Source of the DNA: Megaleporinus macrocephalus
Lineage: Eukaryota; Chordata; Actinopteri; Characiformes; Anostomidae
NCBI GenBank assembly: GCA_021613375.1
Contig: CM038726.1
Span: forward strand, 16,999,341 to 17,063,340
Reading direction: 5' to 3'
DNA: 64,000 nucleotides
The notes under the pieces are model-generated. The model saw only the letters and a program-made list of their open reading frames with translations, had not been told where the DNA came from and did no database searches. Made by a program: the position numbers and the translations under genes. Numbering within the stretch: the stretch's first letter is position 1; each line of letters starts with the position of its first letter. This document shows positions 1-12,300 of the stretch, piece by piece.

Positions 1-348
1 TTAAAAAATCAGAGGAATTAGATTTTAAATCTATCTAAAACACTATTGTTAACAAAAAGTCTCAGGAATCAATTTAATGTACTAACTTTGTGTGAGGGAG
101 CTTTTATTCTGGTTTCCTTCACCAACACTGTGGAGAACAAGTTTCCCTACATCTTAAAATTATACAGGAAATGTTGATTTTTTGCTTTTATATATATTAA
201 AAAACTGTTAACACTTCAGAAAAGTGCAGAACTCTACTTTTAATAATATAAGAGAAACAGAAAAAGATAATTATTTAGACAAAACATGTTCTCCAATATT
301 AGTGCACAGCTGTTGTCTGTCAACAAAACCACTGCAGCTATTTTTTTA

Positions 349-705
349 CATCTAATAAAAAATATTGAATATTCAGATATTACGTTTGGTGATACTGTAT
401 GGATTCTCAAAAACAGTATCAATACAGATTCCTGAATCATTGTGTGTTGTGTTTAAACCTCTGATCACTAGAATTGCAATCCATTTTCAGCTCCACTCCA
501 ACATTAACAAGCAGCACAAGGGCGCAATGCAATGGTAAGCATTGACAAACCTGTTCATACAGTGGTGTATTTTAATAGTAGGACTTAAAAATTACAATAC
601 ATCACTTTGCTTGTAATATTGCAGTAAATCACTATATATTGAATCAGGGCCGCTGTATCACCGCTGTTCTGTATTGCCACGGTCTTGCCAATGCCAGCAA
701 AACTA
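349..705 (+). mobile_element. degraded hAT-like nonautonomous element, family 1
   Basis: Aligns along most of its length with the better copies at 33687-34038 and 63157-63544. Shared blocks include GATACTGTAT, TTTAAACCTCTGA, CCATTTTCAGCTCCACTCC, ACATTAACAAGC and TTTTAATAGTAGGA. Both ends are decayed, so no target duplication is visible. It has no coding capacity. Confidence 0.75.
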
Positions 706-963
706 ATTGTTGAAGCAAGTTCTGAAATTCAATTCAGCCTGAACAGCGTGGTCACGGCACTGAAGCTGAGATATTAATTAGCATGACGATGTGGAAACAG
801 CGCAGTGAGGGATGTAGGAGGAAGACTCGGGTCTTCTCAATCTGTTCGATCTGCGAGGCGGAAAAAAAGCTTTTTTTCTGTCTGTGAGCTATGAGATAAC
901 TTCATGGCTCCCACAGCCATCTATTCACAGAGAGATAGAGATATGGCCTTGGTAACCCCACAG

Positions 964-1001
964 TCAATAACACAGAGAGAGAGAGAGAGAGAAAGAGAGA
1001 T
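964..1001 (+). repeat. (GA)n microsatellite
   Basis: Short GA run with one AAG interruption. On the dab2ip sense strand it is a CT run. Confidence 0.85.
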
Positions 1002-2113
1002 GCTGGTGCTGCCCAGGGGCTTCCATCAATCATTCAAACCAATCAATCAATTCCCAGGGGAGGGTGCAAAGCATTGTGGGGAGTGGAAATGCCCTTGCTG
1101 TCCCCTTCATTGTCAGACCACTGAGTATAATCATCATTCCCCTCTCACGCTGATGATTACAGTCGATCTGCTAAAGGAAACCCGCTGGACGCCACAACAG
1201 CCACAGACTGTAATTACCGCCAATTATTCAAGCCGCTAGAGAAAGTATCAGCAGCGCCGAGATACAGGAGCCGAAAAACACATCCTGCTACACTTGTACC
1301 GCCATCGCTACAATTCAGTATTATTCATATCTCCAAATCTCTGACAGCTCTTTTTAAAATAACCCAGCAGGCAACGGTGCGAAAGGTACGAATCGAAAAT
1401 ACAGAGCGTTCTGTTCCAACAGTGATGATATAGAAAACATACACGCCGCAATTTAAAGAGAGTCGGGACGCCACAAGAAACGCAAATAAAAACAAAAGCA
1501 GTGATTCATAAACCTACTCTGACCAGAAACAGTGCAAAGACAAGAAACAAAAATTTAAGAGTAGGAACACTGTGATCAAAAAACATTTCAAACAGGTGGT
1601 GCAATCAAACGGAGTGCTTTGTGAGCAATGATAAGTCAAGGTTTGCAACTTTGCCAAAAACACACCAGCAAACATCCAGCAGTTTTAGTTATTTTGTCCT
1701 CTGTGGTGCATAATAACATCACGGCATTCAGGACGTCCAGAGAAATCTCTCTGTGCCTAAAGAGCAAGGCTGAAAACCACCTTGAGTGACAAGTAGCCGT
1801 GACCTTGCAGCTCTCAGATGGGAAGGCATGTGATGGATATCATATCGCCCAATAGGCTCGGGAAGAACTTCACAAAGCATTGCTGATGAATAGCGTCTGC
1901 TGCTGCTTCCCCCAAACGCAAATTAAGACTGGAGTTTGCGCAGCAGAAGTCATATGTCAGCTGTGTCCAGGAATGCTGCCGGCTTCTCTGGATCACAGTT
2001 TTGAGTGCAGGTGGTAGGCTGGCCTGTTTGCAGTCCAGAATTGTCCCTCATTGACAATCATAACGCAGTCCACAGGGTGGCACCACTAAAGACTTGTACA
2101 ATCTAAGAACGAC

Positions 2114-2267
2114 ATTAATTCTTTATTAAGACTGGATCACTTTGTGCCTTCATTCCCCAAACGACTATTAAGTTCTGTTAATATACATATATATATACAT
2201 TAACAGCACTTAATAGTCATTTGGGGACCAAGGGCACAAAGTGATCCAGTTTTAATGCAGAATTAAT
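2114..2267. repeat. 154-bp near-perfect palindrome
   Basis: The left arm reads TTAATTCTTTATTAAGACTG...GGATCACTTTGTGCC. The right arm returns its complement, GGCACAAAGTGATCC...AGTTTTAATGCAGAATTAA. The arms are about 65-70 nt with a few mismatches, and the centre is AT-rich (GTTAATATACATATATAT). It lies about 10 bp from the MITE at 2278. It is either a palindromic MITE or a fold-back relic, with no ORF. Confidence 0.8.
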
Positions 2268-2277
2268 ATATATATAT

Positions 2278-2534
2278 ATATAGTCGCTGTCCAATGAAAA
2301 AACAAAAATCTCAATTTTTGTTGATTTTGAGTTTTCTACATCAACTGAACACACCAATGGTTGTTTACATTGTGTGAAAATTTCATGATGAATGGTCCAA
2401 TAGAAGTGCTCCAAAACAGCTTGGAAAAAATTCTGGTTCCACTGACTTGCATTGAAAGTAAATTATGTTTTTGGTCTCTCCTGTAAAGTTGCAATTTTAG
2501 AGATACTCGTTTTTCATTGGACAGCGACGATATA
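2278..2534 (+). mobile_element. MITE family A copy 1
   Basis: Terminal inverted repeats: GTCGCTGTCCAATGAAAA at the left and TTTTCATTGGACAGCGAC at the right, flanked by TA-rich DNA. The body contains GTTTACATTGTGTGAAAATT, TGAATGGTCCAATAGAAGTG and GTCTCTCCTGTAAAGTTGCA, all repeated at the other family A loci in this window (43932, 48253, 55887, 60786). It is about 257 bp and nonautonomous. Confidence 0.85.
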
Positions 2535-2932
2535 ACCTGGAAATACCTATTTCCATTGAAAAGCTAATCTTAGTCTGGCTCCTAAAGGAGAGCTCCACTC
2601 ATGTGTCAACATTTCTGCATAGTTTGATCAGTAAAATTAATTCGATACAATGTTCTTTGTAAATTGTAACGTACACATTGTACAGAAAGCTTCATGTGGT
2701 TGGTCAACATTGCTCTTAAGAGGAGAAATATCTACTGAAAATAACTACTGCATGACCTCTGCCTTTGTATCACAGGGATGAACGTGTTAAGGGTTTGTAG
2801 AGAGAGAGTAACAGAGAAGTCTTTCTCTCTCTACTCTAATATCTATTTAATAGCTGTGTGTGTGTGTTGCAGAGATTAGAGGCAGAGCGAAGCTGTAATG
2901 CATGAGGGGTCACTACAGTGCGGGTCTGATAC

Positions 2933-3066
2933 GGATGTGAGTGTGTGAGTGTGTGTGTGTGTGTGAGAGTGTTTGTGTGTGAGCTGTAGGGTAGATAGCG
3001 CACTGTCTCTGCAACCTAAAGTAGCGTGTCATTATTCACTCACACACAAACACACACACACACACG
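2933..3066 (+). repeat. paired (GT)n and (CA)n runs
   Basis: A GT-rich run (about 2935-2986) is followed 55 bp later by a CA run (3036-3065). The two are complementary and could fold back on each other. Confidence 0.75.
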
Positions 3067-3581
3067 TTCAGGTCGTTCATTAATTACTGTGATTAAATCC
3101 TCATCACTGTAATCTCTGAATCACTGAATATTCTAACAGACCGAAGGCAGAAAAACAGTGGAAGGATTTCCCTTTTATACATACTACAATATTTGTTCCT
3201 GCATACAGTTACAGCGCTGAGCCAAAGCTAGAGGCCACTTCTTAGTTACCGCATTTACTGCATTTCCCATCAAAACATCTTATTTAATGAAATGAAGTGA
3301 AACAACAGAAACCCAGGAGTTCAAAACATTGTAAAAAAAGCTGAAGAGAAAATGGGACAACAAGCAAGCGTGCAGCACCGCCAAGACTCTTACTATAGGA
3401 TATTTTAGATTTGAGAGAGAGGACAGTTGTGTACTTCCACCATGGGAAGATAACACTGGGGCTCTGAAAGCATAGTGAAGGAGAAGAGGCTGGTGTTCTC
3501 AAATCAATGAACTGAGTTCAGTTCACACCTCAACATCACTGAACGTGTAATTTCCTGTACCAGCTGTTGGTCCCTTTGGTA

Positions 3582-5517
3582 GGTAGGTAGGTAAGTAAGT
3601 AGGTAATTAGGTAGGTATGTAAGTAGGTAAGTAAGTAAGTAAGTAGGTAAGTAAGTAGGTAATTAGGTAGGTATGTAAGTAGGTAAGTAAGTAAGTAAGT
3701 AGGTAAGTAAGTAGGTAATTAGGTAGGTATGTAAGTAGGTAAGTAAGTAAGTAGGTAAGTAAGTAGGTAATTAGGTAGGTATGTAGGTAAGTAAGTAGGT
3801 AAGTAAGTAGGTAAGTAAGTAGGTAATTAGCTAGGTATGTAAGTAGGTAAGTAAGTAAGTAAGTAGGTAATTAGGTAGGTATGTAGGTAAGTAAGTAGGT
3901 AAGTAAGTAGGTAAGTAAGTAAGTAGGTAAGTAAGTAGGTAATTAGGTAGGTATATAAGTAGGTAAGTAAGTAGGTAATTAGGTAGGTATGTAAGTAGGT
4001 AAGTAAGTAAGTAAGTAGGTAAGTAAGTAGGTAAGTAAGTAGGTAATTAGGTAGGTATGTAGGTAAGTAAGTAAGTAAGTAGGTAGGTAAGTAAGTAAGT
4101 AGGTAAGTAAGTAGGTAAGTAAGTAAGTAGGTAAGTAAGTAGGTAATTAGGTAGGTATATAAGTAGGTAAGTAAGTAAGTAGGTAAGTAAGTAGGTAATT
4201 AGGTAGGTATGTAAGTAGGTAAGTAAGTAAGTAAGTAGGTAAGTAAGTAGGTAAGTAGGTAAGTAAGTAGGTAATTAGGTAGGTATATAAGTAGGTAAGT
4301 AAGTAAGTAAGTAGGTAAGTAAGTAGGTAATTAGGTAGGTATGTAGGTAAGTAAGTAAGTAAGTAGGTAAGTAGGTAAGTAAGTAAGTAGGTAATTAGGT
4401 AGGTATATAAGTAGGTAAGTAAGTAGGTAAGTAAGTAGGTAATTAGGTAGGTATGTAAGTAAGTAAGTAGGTAATTAGGTAAGTAAGTAGGTAATTAGGT
4501 AGGTATGTAAGTAGTTAGGTAAGTAAGTATGTAGGTAAGTAAGTAGGTAAGTAAATACGTAGGTAAGTAAGTAGGTAATTAGGTAGGTATGTAAGTAGGT
4601 AAGTAAGTATGTAGGTAAGTAAGTAGGTAAGTAAATACGTAGGTAAGTAAGTAGGTAATTAGGTAGGTATGTAAGTAAGTCGGTAGGTAGGTAAGTAAGT
4701 AGGTAGGTAGGTAAGTAAGTAAGTAGGTAGGTAAGTAAGTAGGTAAGTAAGTAGGTAATTAGGTAGGTATGTAAGTAAGTAAGTAAGTAGGTAAGTAAAT
4801 ACGTAGGTAAGTAAGTAGGTAATTAGGTAGGTATGTAAGTAAGTCGGTAGGTAGGTAAGTAAGTAGGTAGGTAGGTAAGTAAGTAAGTAGGTAGGTAAGT
4901 AAGTAGGTAAGTAAGTAGGTAATTAGGTAGGTATGTAAGTAAGTAAGTAAGTAGGTAAGTAAATACGTAGGTAAGTAAGTAGGTAATTAGGTAGGTATGT
5001 AAGTAGGTAAGTAAGTAGGTAGGTAAGTAAGTAAGTAGGTCGGTAAGTAAGTAGGTAAGTAAGTAGGTAAGTAAGTAGGTAATTAGGTAGGTATATAAGT
5101 AGGTAAGTAAGTAGGTAAGTAAGTAGGTAATTAGGTAGGTATGTAAGTAAGTAAGTAGGTAATTAGGTAAGTAAGTAGGTAATTAGGTAGGTATGTAAGT
5201 AGTTAGGTAAGTAAGTATGTAGGTAAGTAAGTAGGTAAGTAAATACGTAGGTAAGTAAGTAGGTAATTAGGTAGGTATGTAAGTAGGTAAGTAAGTATGT
5301 AGGTAAGTAAGTAGGTAAGTAAATACGTAGGTAAGTAAGTAGGTAATTAGGTAGGTATGTAAGTAAGTCGGTAGGTAGGTAAGTAAGTAGGTAGGTAGGT
5401 AAGTAAGTAAGTAGGTAGGTAAGTAAGTAGGTAAGTAAGTAGGTAAGTAAGTAAGAAGGTAAGTAAGTAAGTAGGCAGGTAAGCAAGTAGGTAAGTAAGA
5501 AAGTTGGTAAGTAGGTA
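3582..5517 (+). repeat. 1.9-kb GTAAGT/GTAGGTAA tetranucleotide array
   Basis: The array is built of GTAA, GTAG, GGTA and GTAT tetramers, with a recurrent longer phrase (GTAATTAGGTAGGTAT) every few dozen bases. Marker variants (GTAGTTAGG at 4511 and 5199; AAGTCGG at 4679 and 5367) recur exactly 688 bp apart, showing block duplication. A shorter shift of 164 bp separates 4679 and 4843. The plus strand is full of the splice-donor consensus GGTAAGT, and the gene's sense strand reads ACTTACC. Open frames through it (Leu-Thr-Tyr repeats) are artefacts. Confidence 0.95.

Positions 5518-5600
<83 letters not shown>
5518..5600 (+). repeat. (TATC)n microsatellite
   Basis: About 20 pure TATC units directly joined to the tetranucleotide array, ending 58 bp from the exon I donor. 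On the sense strand it is (GATA)n. Confidence 0.95.
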
Positions 5601-5657
5601 GTTGTGTAGTATGTGTAAAATAAATAAAAATAAGTTTCTCTTAGACAGTCCAAGTAC

Positions 5658-6534
5658 CTGCTTGTGCTGCGTCCTCTGCTTTGTCTCTGGGCTGTCCCCT
5701 TTGGAGGAGGAGCTCTGCTGCCGAATACGCGCCCCGCTTCCTGGCCAATCGGGCGACGATGACATCACGCTGCCACTGGAAGGTCGCGGATAGGGGGCAG
5801 AGTTAAGCATGTTGGGCGGAGTCCGTCCACGAGGGGCGGCGGCTTGCGAAGGCGGGGGCGGCTGATCGATACGCCGCTGGGGGCCGGCGCTGTTTTGCCG
5901 CGGGACGGTGGGCTGACTTGAAGCGGAGTGCTGTGTTTCTGTTAGCGACAGCTGCCTCCGAGAGAACTCCCCTGAGCGTCTGGACAATTCCTCGTGGTTC
6001 AGGAAGCTGGAAGGAAGCTTCCCTGACCCAGCCACTCCCATTTCCTCGTTGTTACTGTGGGAACTGACCGAACTGTGGCATTCTGAGCCCGAATCCCCAC
6101 CCGTTTGCCCTCTGGGTGACAGGGGTAAGCCTGCTGCCATCTGATACACCGGGTTCTGGAAAGACAGGGGAGCCAAGAGCTGTGTCGGCCGCCCTGAGAC
6201 CCCCTCGGCTCCTGAGGTGGTGGGCTTCTGTCCTGGCCTGTGAAGCGTCGGACCTCCCGGTAGGTTGCCCTGTGGCGTCCGGACGTTCCAGGCCACCATG
6301 TGTTTCTCGCCATGCCCCTCTGGGACCTGTGCGAGCTCCAGAGCTTTGGTGGCTTCCTGTAGGTCCACCATGGACAGGCTCTTGCTGCCATTGGCTAATC
6401 CCAGTTCAGGCTCGTTGGCCTCGGAGTAGCTCGAGCTGCGGGCAGGGGAGCCCTGCAGGCCAGAGGGCCGTGTGACGAAGAAGAGATCCTTGTTCTCGGG
6501 AGTTGGAGACGGGAGCCGGGTGAAGTCTACAAGA
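5658..6534 (-). CDS. dab2ip: dab2ip exon I: long Ser/Pro-rich region
   Basis: Last base of Gly572 and residues 573-864; 877 nt, GC-rich. The acceptor is TTTCAG/T and the donor CAG/GTACTT. In order: [35 protein letters not shown] Ser cluster; SLSMVDLQE; the DAB2IP block [20 protein letters not shown]; a Ser/Asn run ([11 protein letters not shown]); SRRQLSLTE, a basic-Ser site of 14-3-3/AKT type; [26 protein letters not shown]; and [13 protein letters not shown] near the end. In mammals this region holds the proline-rich stretch linked to PI3K p85 and kinase binding. Here the polyproline run is only four residues, against about ten in the human protein as I recall it. The exon stops 58 nt before a 2-kb tandem repeat block. 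Confidence 0.95.
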
Positions 6535-7132
6535 CTGAAAAGGAGGAGATGAAAGCGAGAGGGAGTTAAGACTCTGATAGCGGATGACTGATAGTGTTGA
6601 ATGACTTTGGGAAATATATGTACTTGAAATTGTTCAGATCAGTGCTGTGACTGAATTTAACTGAAATTATTTCCTATTTTCCCCCAAGATAAACTTTCTG
6701 TCATGGGGTGCCAGAGGGTCACTTGCAGTGTAGTTGCATTGTCCTATAAACAGTTATTACATGTTTAGCTGCTACATGTTTAGTTAAAACATTCCCCACT
6801 ATAATTACAGCTCTGGCAATTTCACCTTATATTACTTTGTATAGTCAAAACAGACTGTACTGAAAATATTATATTAAAAAATATGAAAATAATATTATAT
6901 ATTATATAATATAATATATACTAAAATATAAAATAACTGCCAACATATGTGTCACAATTTCTTAGGATGGATTTCAATTGTTTAATGAATTAACTGTCAA
7001 CAATTGTCAAACATCTTCCATTCAAAAAAAAAAAAATACAAACAATTAATGTAAGCACAAAACAATGCACTCATAAATAACCCTGTAACTAAATCGTAAA
7101 TATGTCCTTGTTGTACTCTATGGTGACCCAAT

Positions 7133-7310
7133 TAGGGCTGTGTATTAGTAAAAACCTAGAGATACAATATGTTTTAGGATACAGGGGCTACGATTCAATA
7201 TACTGTGGTATACTATGAAACTGTCGGCAAGCCAATATATGATTTTAATGATTATACTGTGTTCTTGAGAATCGATACAGTATCACAGAACACAAAAGTG
7301 TGATATTTAA
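7133..7310 (+). mobile_element. hAT-like fragment
   Basis: Starts TAGGGCTGTGTATTAG, the same terminal motif as the reverse end of hAT family 1, followed by a diverged body with GATACAATAT-type phrases. No right terminus was identified. Confidence 0.45.
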
Positions 7311-8224
7311 TATTTTCCTTTTTCCTCACACCCCCCTAACCCAGTGCAAGTGACTCAGCTAGTCAATGGTGACTGGCAGAACACTAGCAACTACTCTGGC
7401 ATAAGCTTGTTCAGATTTCAGATCCAGCATTTAGATTCATGACGATGACTCATTGAAATTCATCCACACTTAGCTCTGTTTGTCACTTCACCCATAAAGG
7501 CTGTCCTATTCTTATCACTGCTAAGCCTGTCTTTTCAAAGAGTCTGTCCTTGCCTTATCTAGCCAACCCCTCTTCTAAAGACACTGGCCCGTCTGCTTCA
7601 CAGCTCATTCCCTGACGACATTTATGGAAGCCGGAGTGAAAGAGAACCTTTTAATTGCAGGTTGTTCGCAGACACACATCAAGTGAGACTGAGGAGAGTC
7701 AGAGAGAATAAATATATTGGGGGAATCATATAAGAGAACTGTAGAGGACAAAGACAGACAGAGAGAGTGATGTAAGGAGAGAGAAGATAGGGTTTTGTCT
7801 GGCCTCAGATTATGCTGAAATAAATTAGCAGTGTCTGGCTTATTATCGTTAGACAATAAAGTCTGTCTGGCTGCAGAGGAAGAACGACGTGGCAAAGGAA
7901 CAAAAGCACAGAGGCTCATTTGATGTCTTGTTTCGTTTCCCTTACTTGATTATAGTCTGCATTGGCTTAGTGTCAGTGATGTTTGAGTGTTTTGTAGAAA
8001 CTTGTTGTCAATCTATGCCAAGGCTCAGAGACAACTGTTGCTGAGGGTCCGATGCCATTTCACAGTGCGATAGTCTCAGACACCTGAGCAGACTATTTAA
8101 AGGAGAATGTGCTGATGCTAATTTGCTATTTTTTAATATCTATAATTGTATTTTTGGGGTAATTTTTTCCCAAAACACATTTTTTTTTCATACTGTACAT
8201 GTACTGCGTTCACCCTCTGCCCAT

Positions 8225-8330
8225 AATACTGTTAGAGCTGCTGTGTCTTTAAGCCCCGCCTCCCCATTAGCCCAGTGTGCTCTGATTGGTCAGTTCACTA
8301 ACTCTCTTCTGTTCTGCCCCCACAACATTA
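8225..8330 (+). repeat. dispersed repeat shared with 23395-23465
   Basis: Contains CTGTGTCTTTAAGCCCCGCC and CCAGTGTGCTCTGATTGGTC. The reverse complement of the same phrases recurs around 23395-23465 (CCAATCAGAGCAGACCAG, CTTAAAAGACACAG). The boundaries are unclear. Confidence 0.5.
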
Positions 8331-8863
8331 TTCTTACAGAAGCGTCGATTCTGCTGTTAGAGTTAAAGTCTAACCCTAGAACAAGTTTGAAGACTTGATC
8401 CACCTTTGCAAGGGAGACTGGAGTGCGGTTAAGGATTGTGTTACGAGATGACCTCACCTCGTAACAAAGAATAGTGCTGGAATTCCAATGAGGTGTTTCA
8501 GGCAGCTGAGAGTAGCGGTACTTGGGCTTTATAAATTAGCAGATTTAATGGGAATAGATAAACAAATCCCCCCCAAATCCAAAGTGTTGTTACTTGTAAA
8601 ATCATTCTAAAGTCAAATAGACATAAATATACTAAAAAGTAAGAAGAATGAATATTATTTTCTGAGAAATAGATTAAAACTAGTTTTGCTCTAGATTATG
8701 TTATTTAGTTCCATCTCCAGCATAGTTGATTTTATTAAATGTAGTATTAGATAAATCAGGTAATGTATGAGAACTACAGATATTACTGGGCTTTCATGAG
8801 GAGATGTTTGGTTAAATTAACACATTATCATACACACCCACTTATTTTTGCATTTGCAAGTGT

Positions 8864-8892
8864 TTTATTTATTTATTTATTTATTTATTTAT
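8864..8892 (+). repeat. (TTTA)n microsatellite
   Basis: Seven uninterrupted TTTA units. Confidence 0.9.
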
Positions 8893-9136
8893 GTATTAAT
8901 TTTGAGTAAATGAATGCTTACTGGCCAGATAGCTTTTTACATCTACTCTTCTCAGGTGCTTAAAACCTTTGCACAGCAGATACATATCGAGTGCAATTAT
9001 AGCTATTACTATTCCTAAAGCACATTCAGGTACACTTATGAACAAGAACTATCTTGATTATCAGCACTAAGGTAAATCTTGTTTGAGACTGTGAAGTTAC
9101 TTGGCTGCAGGTGGTGATGGTACGCTCATGCCTTAC

Positions 9137-9315
9137 CCTGATAGCTCACTGTCCATGGCCATTTTTGGCAGACCAGTGGAGATGCTGCAGCCGGGGCCGG
9201 TGGGTGAAGGTACACGTTCAGACGGCACAGCCACCTGAACGCTTGATGGATTGGTCAGTGCCGTGTGCACGTCTCTTAGGATTCTGGGTAATGGACCCAG
9301 TTTTGAGGCTGTAGT
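9137..9315 (-). CDS. dab2ip: dab2ip exon H: linker after RasGAP domain
   Basis: Residues 513-571 plus two bases of Gly572; 179 nt. The acceptor is CTCAG/ACT and the donor GG/GTAAGG. It reads [20 protein letters not shown], then a Ser/Pro-rich stretch with [12 protein letters not shown], and ends [25 protein letters not shown] is the conserved block that follows the GAP domain. The rest is less conserved. The start follows from phase 0 at the end of exon G and an AG five codons before the conserved block. Confidence 0.9.
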
Positions 9316-12300
9316 CTGAGAACAAAAAAAAAAACAAAGCTGTAATTAATTAAGCACAGCTGTTCTTTTACTTCTCCTCTTAGCAGGTCATTACAGCACC
9401 AAAGACATATTTACCTTCTCACACAATCTGTTTAAAAAAATGTCTGATGGGAAAAAACAGTACTTTGGAAACATCAGAGACCGCTCTTTATTGACTTTAA
9501 AGCAAGTAAGTGTTGTTTGTTTATTATTTTTATTTTTTCTTTCAAATGTATGTTTTTTTGGAACTTACTAACTAACTGCCCATTTTGGCTAGAAATAAAT
9601 ATGTGCTCTCTGACTGTTACACACTACTGGACATTTAAAAGCTTGCATTTTTACTAAAAGCTAAAAAAACAGCAGACTAAAGTGTCCAAATATCTTTCCT
9701 CCGTGACACAGACGGCAAATTCACTAAAGAAAAGTCTTAAGAACCTTTGATTAGAACCTGGATGGGGCACTCTAACCTTTTTCTTTTTTGGAGACAGACT
9801 TTTCGAGATGCTCCAACACTCCAGTGCAGTGTTTAAAAATAAAATAAAGCTTTAAGTGTTTGGCCCGAACTGAATCTTTAATCATTTAAACAGATCTGGT
9901 TCAGTAGCATTTTGCATAACAGAAATGTCTGGCTTTAAAAAAAGACCAAAGGCTTTAGAGGAAGAGGGCAACATCATAGCTCCCTTCTGTCCCTTGCAAC
10001 CTTGCATGCAATACTCTAACAGTAGATGCTCCATGGATCAAACCCAAATCTATCTTTGATGCTGTCATGTCCTTTATCTAACTATTAATCAGTAATAGCC
10101 ACAGGGGACCAATGGGTTTTTCATGTATAGCTCAAAACCTGCGAGAGAAAGAGCCTCTGGATTACGTAAACAGGCTATTCATAATTCAGCAGCGAAGTGC
10201 AGCTATGAGAATATCTCTTTTGGATTAAAGCTGGTGTCAAAAAGTAGCTTCAACAAACTAAAACTTTGCTCTTAGAACCTTAGAAGTTCTAAGGGAACAG
10301 GCAGTAAATGAATAAAAAGCCTGTGCCTGTAGGTGTTGGGCTAAATCACAGCACCTGAACACTAACAAAGAAATCAGCCACAAGCAGCAAAGCGTTACAG
10401 CGATTTTACCAAAGACACAATTTAATAAAACAAAGTCCTGTTCAAGAAACCTGAAATTCACTAACACTAACACAAAACCTGAAATTCACTAACACGAAAC
10501 CTGAAATTCACTAACACTAACACAAAACCTGAAATTCACTAACACTAACACAAAACCTGAAATTCACTAACACTAACACGAAACCTGAAATTCACTAACA
10601 CTAACACAAAACCTGAAATTCACTAACACTAACACGAAACCTGAAATTCACTAACACAAAACCTGAAATTCACTAACACTAACACAAAACCTGAAATTCA
10701 CTAACACTAACACAAAACCTGAAATTCACTAACACTAACACAAAACCTGAAATTCACTAACACGAAACCTGAAATTCACTAACACAAAACCTGAAATTCA
10801 CTAACACTAACACAAAACCTGAAATTCACTAACACAAAACCTGAAATTCACTAACACAAAACCTGAAATTCACTAACACTGACACAAAACCTGAAATTCA
10901 CTAACACTAACACAAAACCTGAAATTCACTAACACAAAACCTGAAATTCACTAACACAAAACCTGAAATTCACTAACACTGACACAAAACCTGAAATTCA
11001 CTAACACAAAACCTGAAATTCACTAACACAAAACCTGAAATTCACTAACACTAACACAAAACCTGAAATTCACTAACACGAAACCTGAAATTCACTAACA
11101 CAAAACCTGAAATTCACTAACACTAACACAAAACCTGAAATTCACTAACACAAACACAAAACCTGAAATTCACTAACACTAACACAAAACCTGAAATTCA
11201 CTAACACGAAACCTGAAATTCACTAACACAAAACCTGAAATTCACTAACACTAACACAAAACCTGAAATTCACTAACACTAACACAAAACCTGAAATTCA
11301 CTAACACGAAACCTGAAATTCACTAACACTACCACAAAACCTGAAATTCACTAACACTAACACAAAACCTGAAATTCACTAACACGAAACCTGAAATTCA
11401 CTAACACAAAACCTGAAATTCACTAACACAAAACCTGAAATTCACTAACACAAAACCTGAAATTCACTAACACAAAACCTGAAATTCACTAACACGAAAC
11501 CTGAAATTCACTAACACAAAACCTGAAATTCACTAACACGAAACCTGAAATTCACTAACACAAAACCTGAAATTCACTAACACAAAACCTGAAATTCACT
11601 AACACTGACACAAAACCTGAAATTCACTAACACTAACACAAAACCTGAAATTCACTAACACGAAACCTGAAATTCACTAACACAAAACCTGAAATTCACT
11701 AACACTGACACAAAACCTGAAATTTACTAACACTAACACAAAACCTGAAATTCACTAACACAAAACCTGAAATTCACTAACACTAACACAAAACCTGAAA
11801 TTCACTAACACAAAACCTGAAATTCACTAACACAAAACCTGAAATTCACTAACACTAACACAAAACCTGAAATTCACTAACACAAAACCTGAAATTCACT
11901 AACACTAACACAAACCTAAAATTCACTAACACAAAACCTGAAATTCACTAACACTAACACAAAACCTGAAATTCACTAACACAAAACCTGAAATTCACTA
12001 ACACAAAACCTGAAATTCACTAACACTAACACAAAACCTGAAATTCACTAACACAAAACCTGAAATTCACTAACACTAACACAAAACCTGAAATTCACTA
12101 ACACAAAACCTGAAATTCACTAACACTAACACAAAACCTGAAATTCACTAACACTAACACAAAACCTGAAATTCACTAACACAAAACCTGAAATTCACTA
12201 ACACTGACACAAAACCTGAAATTCACTAACACTAACACAAAACCTGAAATTCACTAACACAAAACCTGAAATTCACTAACACTAACACAAACCTAAAATT

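Larger units (their letters stand above)
1..5657 (-). other. dab2ip intron after exon I (partial)
   Basis: No coding exon was recognised. The expected next exon, starting near human PSPVSPNALDRTAAW, is not present in any frame. Contents: a degraded hAT-like copy (349-705), a unique region 750-1500 with CNE-like traits, a palindrome (2114-2267), a MITE (2278-2534), short GT and CA runs around 2941 and 3043, and the tetranucleotide block 3582-5599. Confidence 0.7.
6535..9136 (-). other. dab2ip intron H-I
   Basis: 2602 nt. AT-rich unique sequence with a hAT-like fragment near 7133-7310 (starts TAGGGCTGTGTATTAG), a short dispersed repeat at 8225-8330 and a (TTTA)n run at 8864-8892. No further exon or RNA gene seen. 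Confidence 0.7.

Noticed and set aside
904..1239. 111-codon plus-strand frame
   Set aside because: Runs through a GA microsatellite and a unique CNE-like stretch; no family similarity.
5163..5486. 107-codon Leu-Thr-Tyr repeat frame
   Set aside because: A translation of the GTAAGT tetranucleotide array with no splice or start context.
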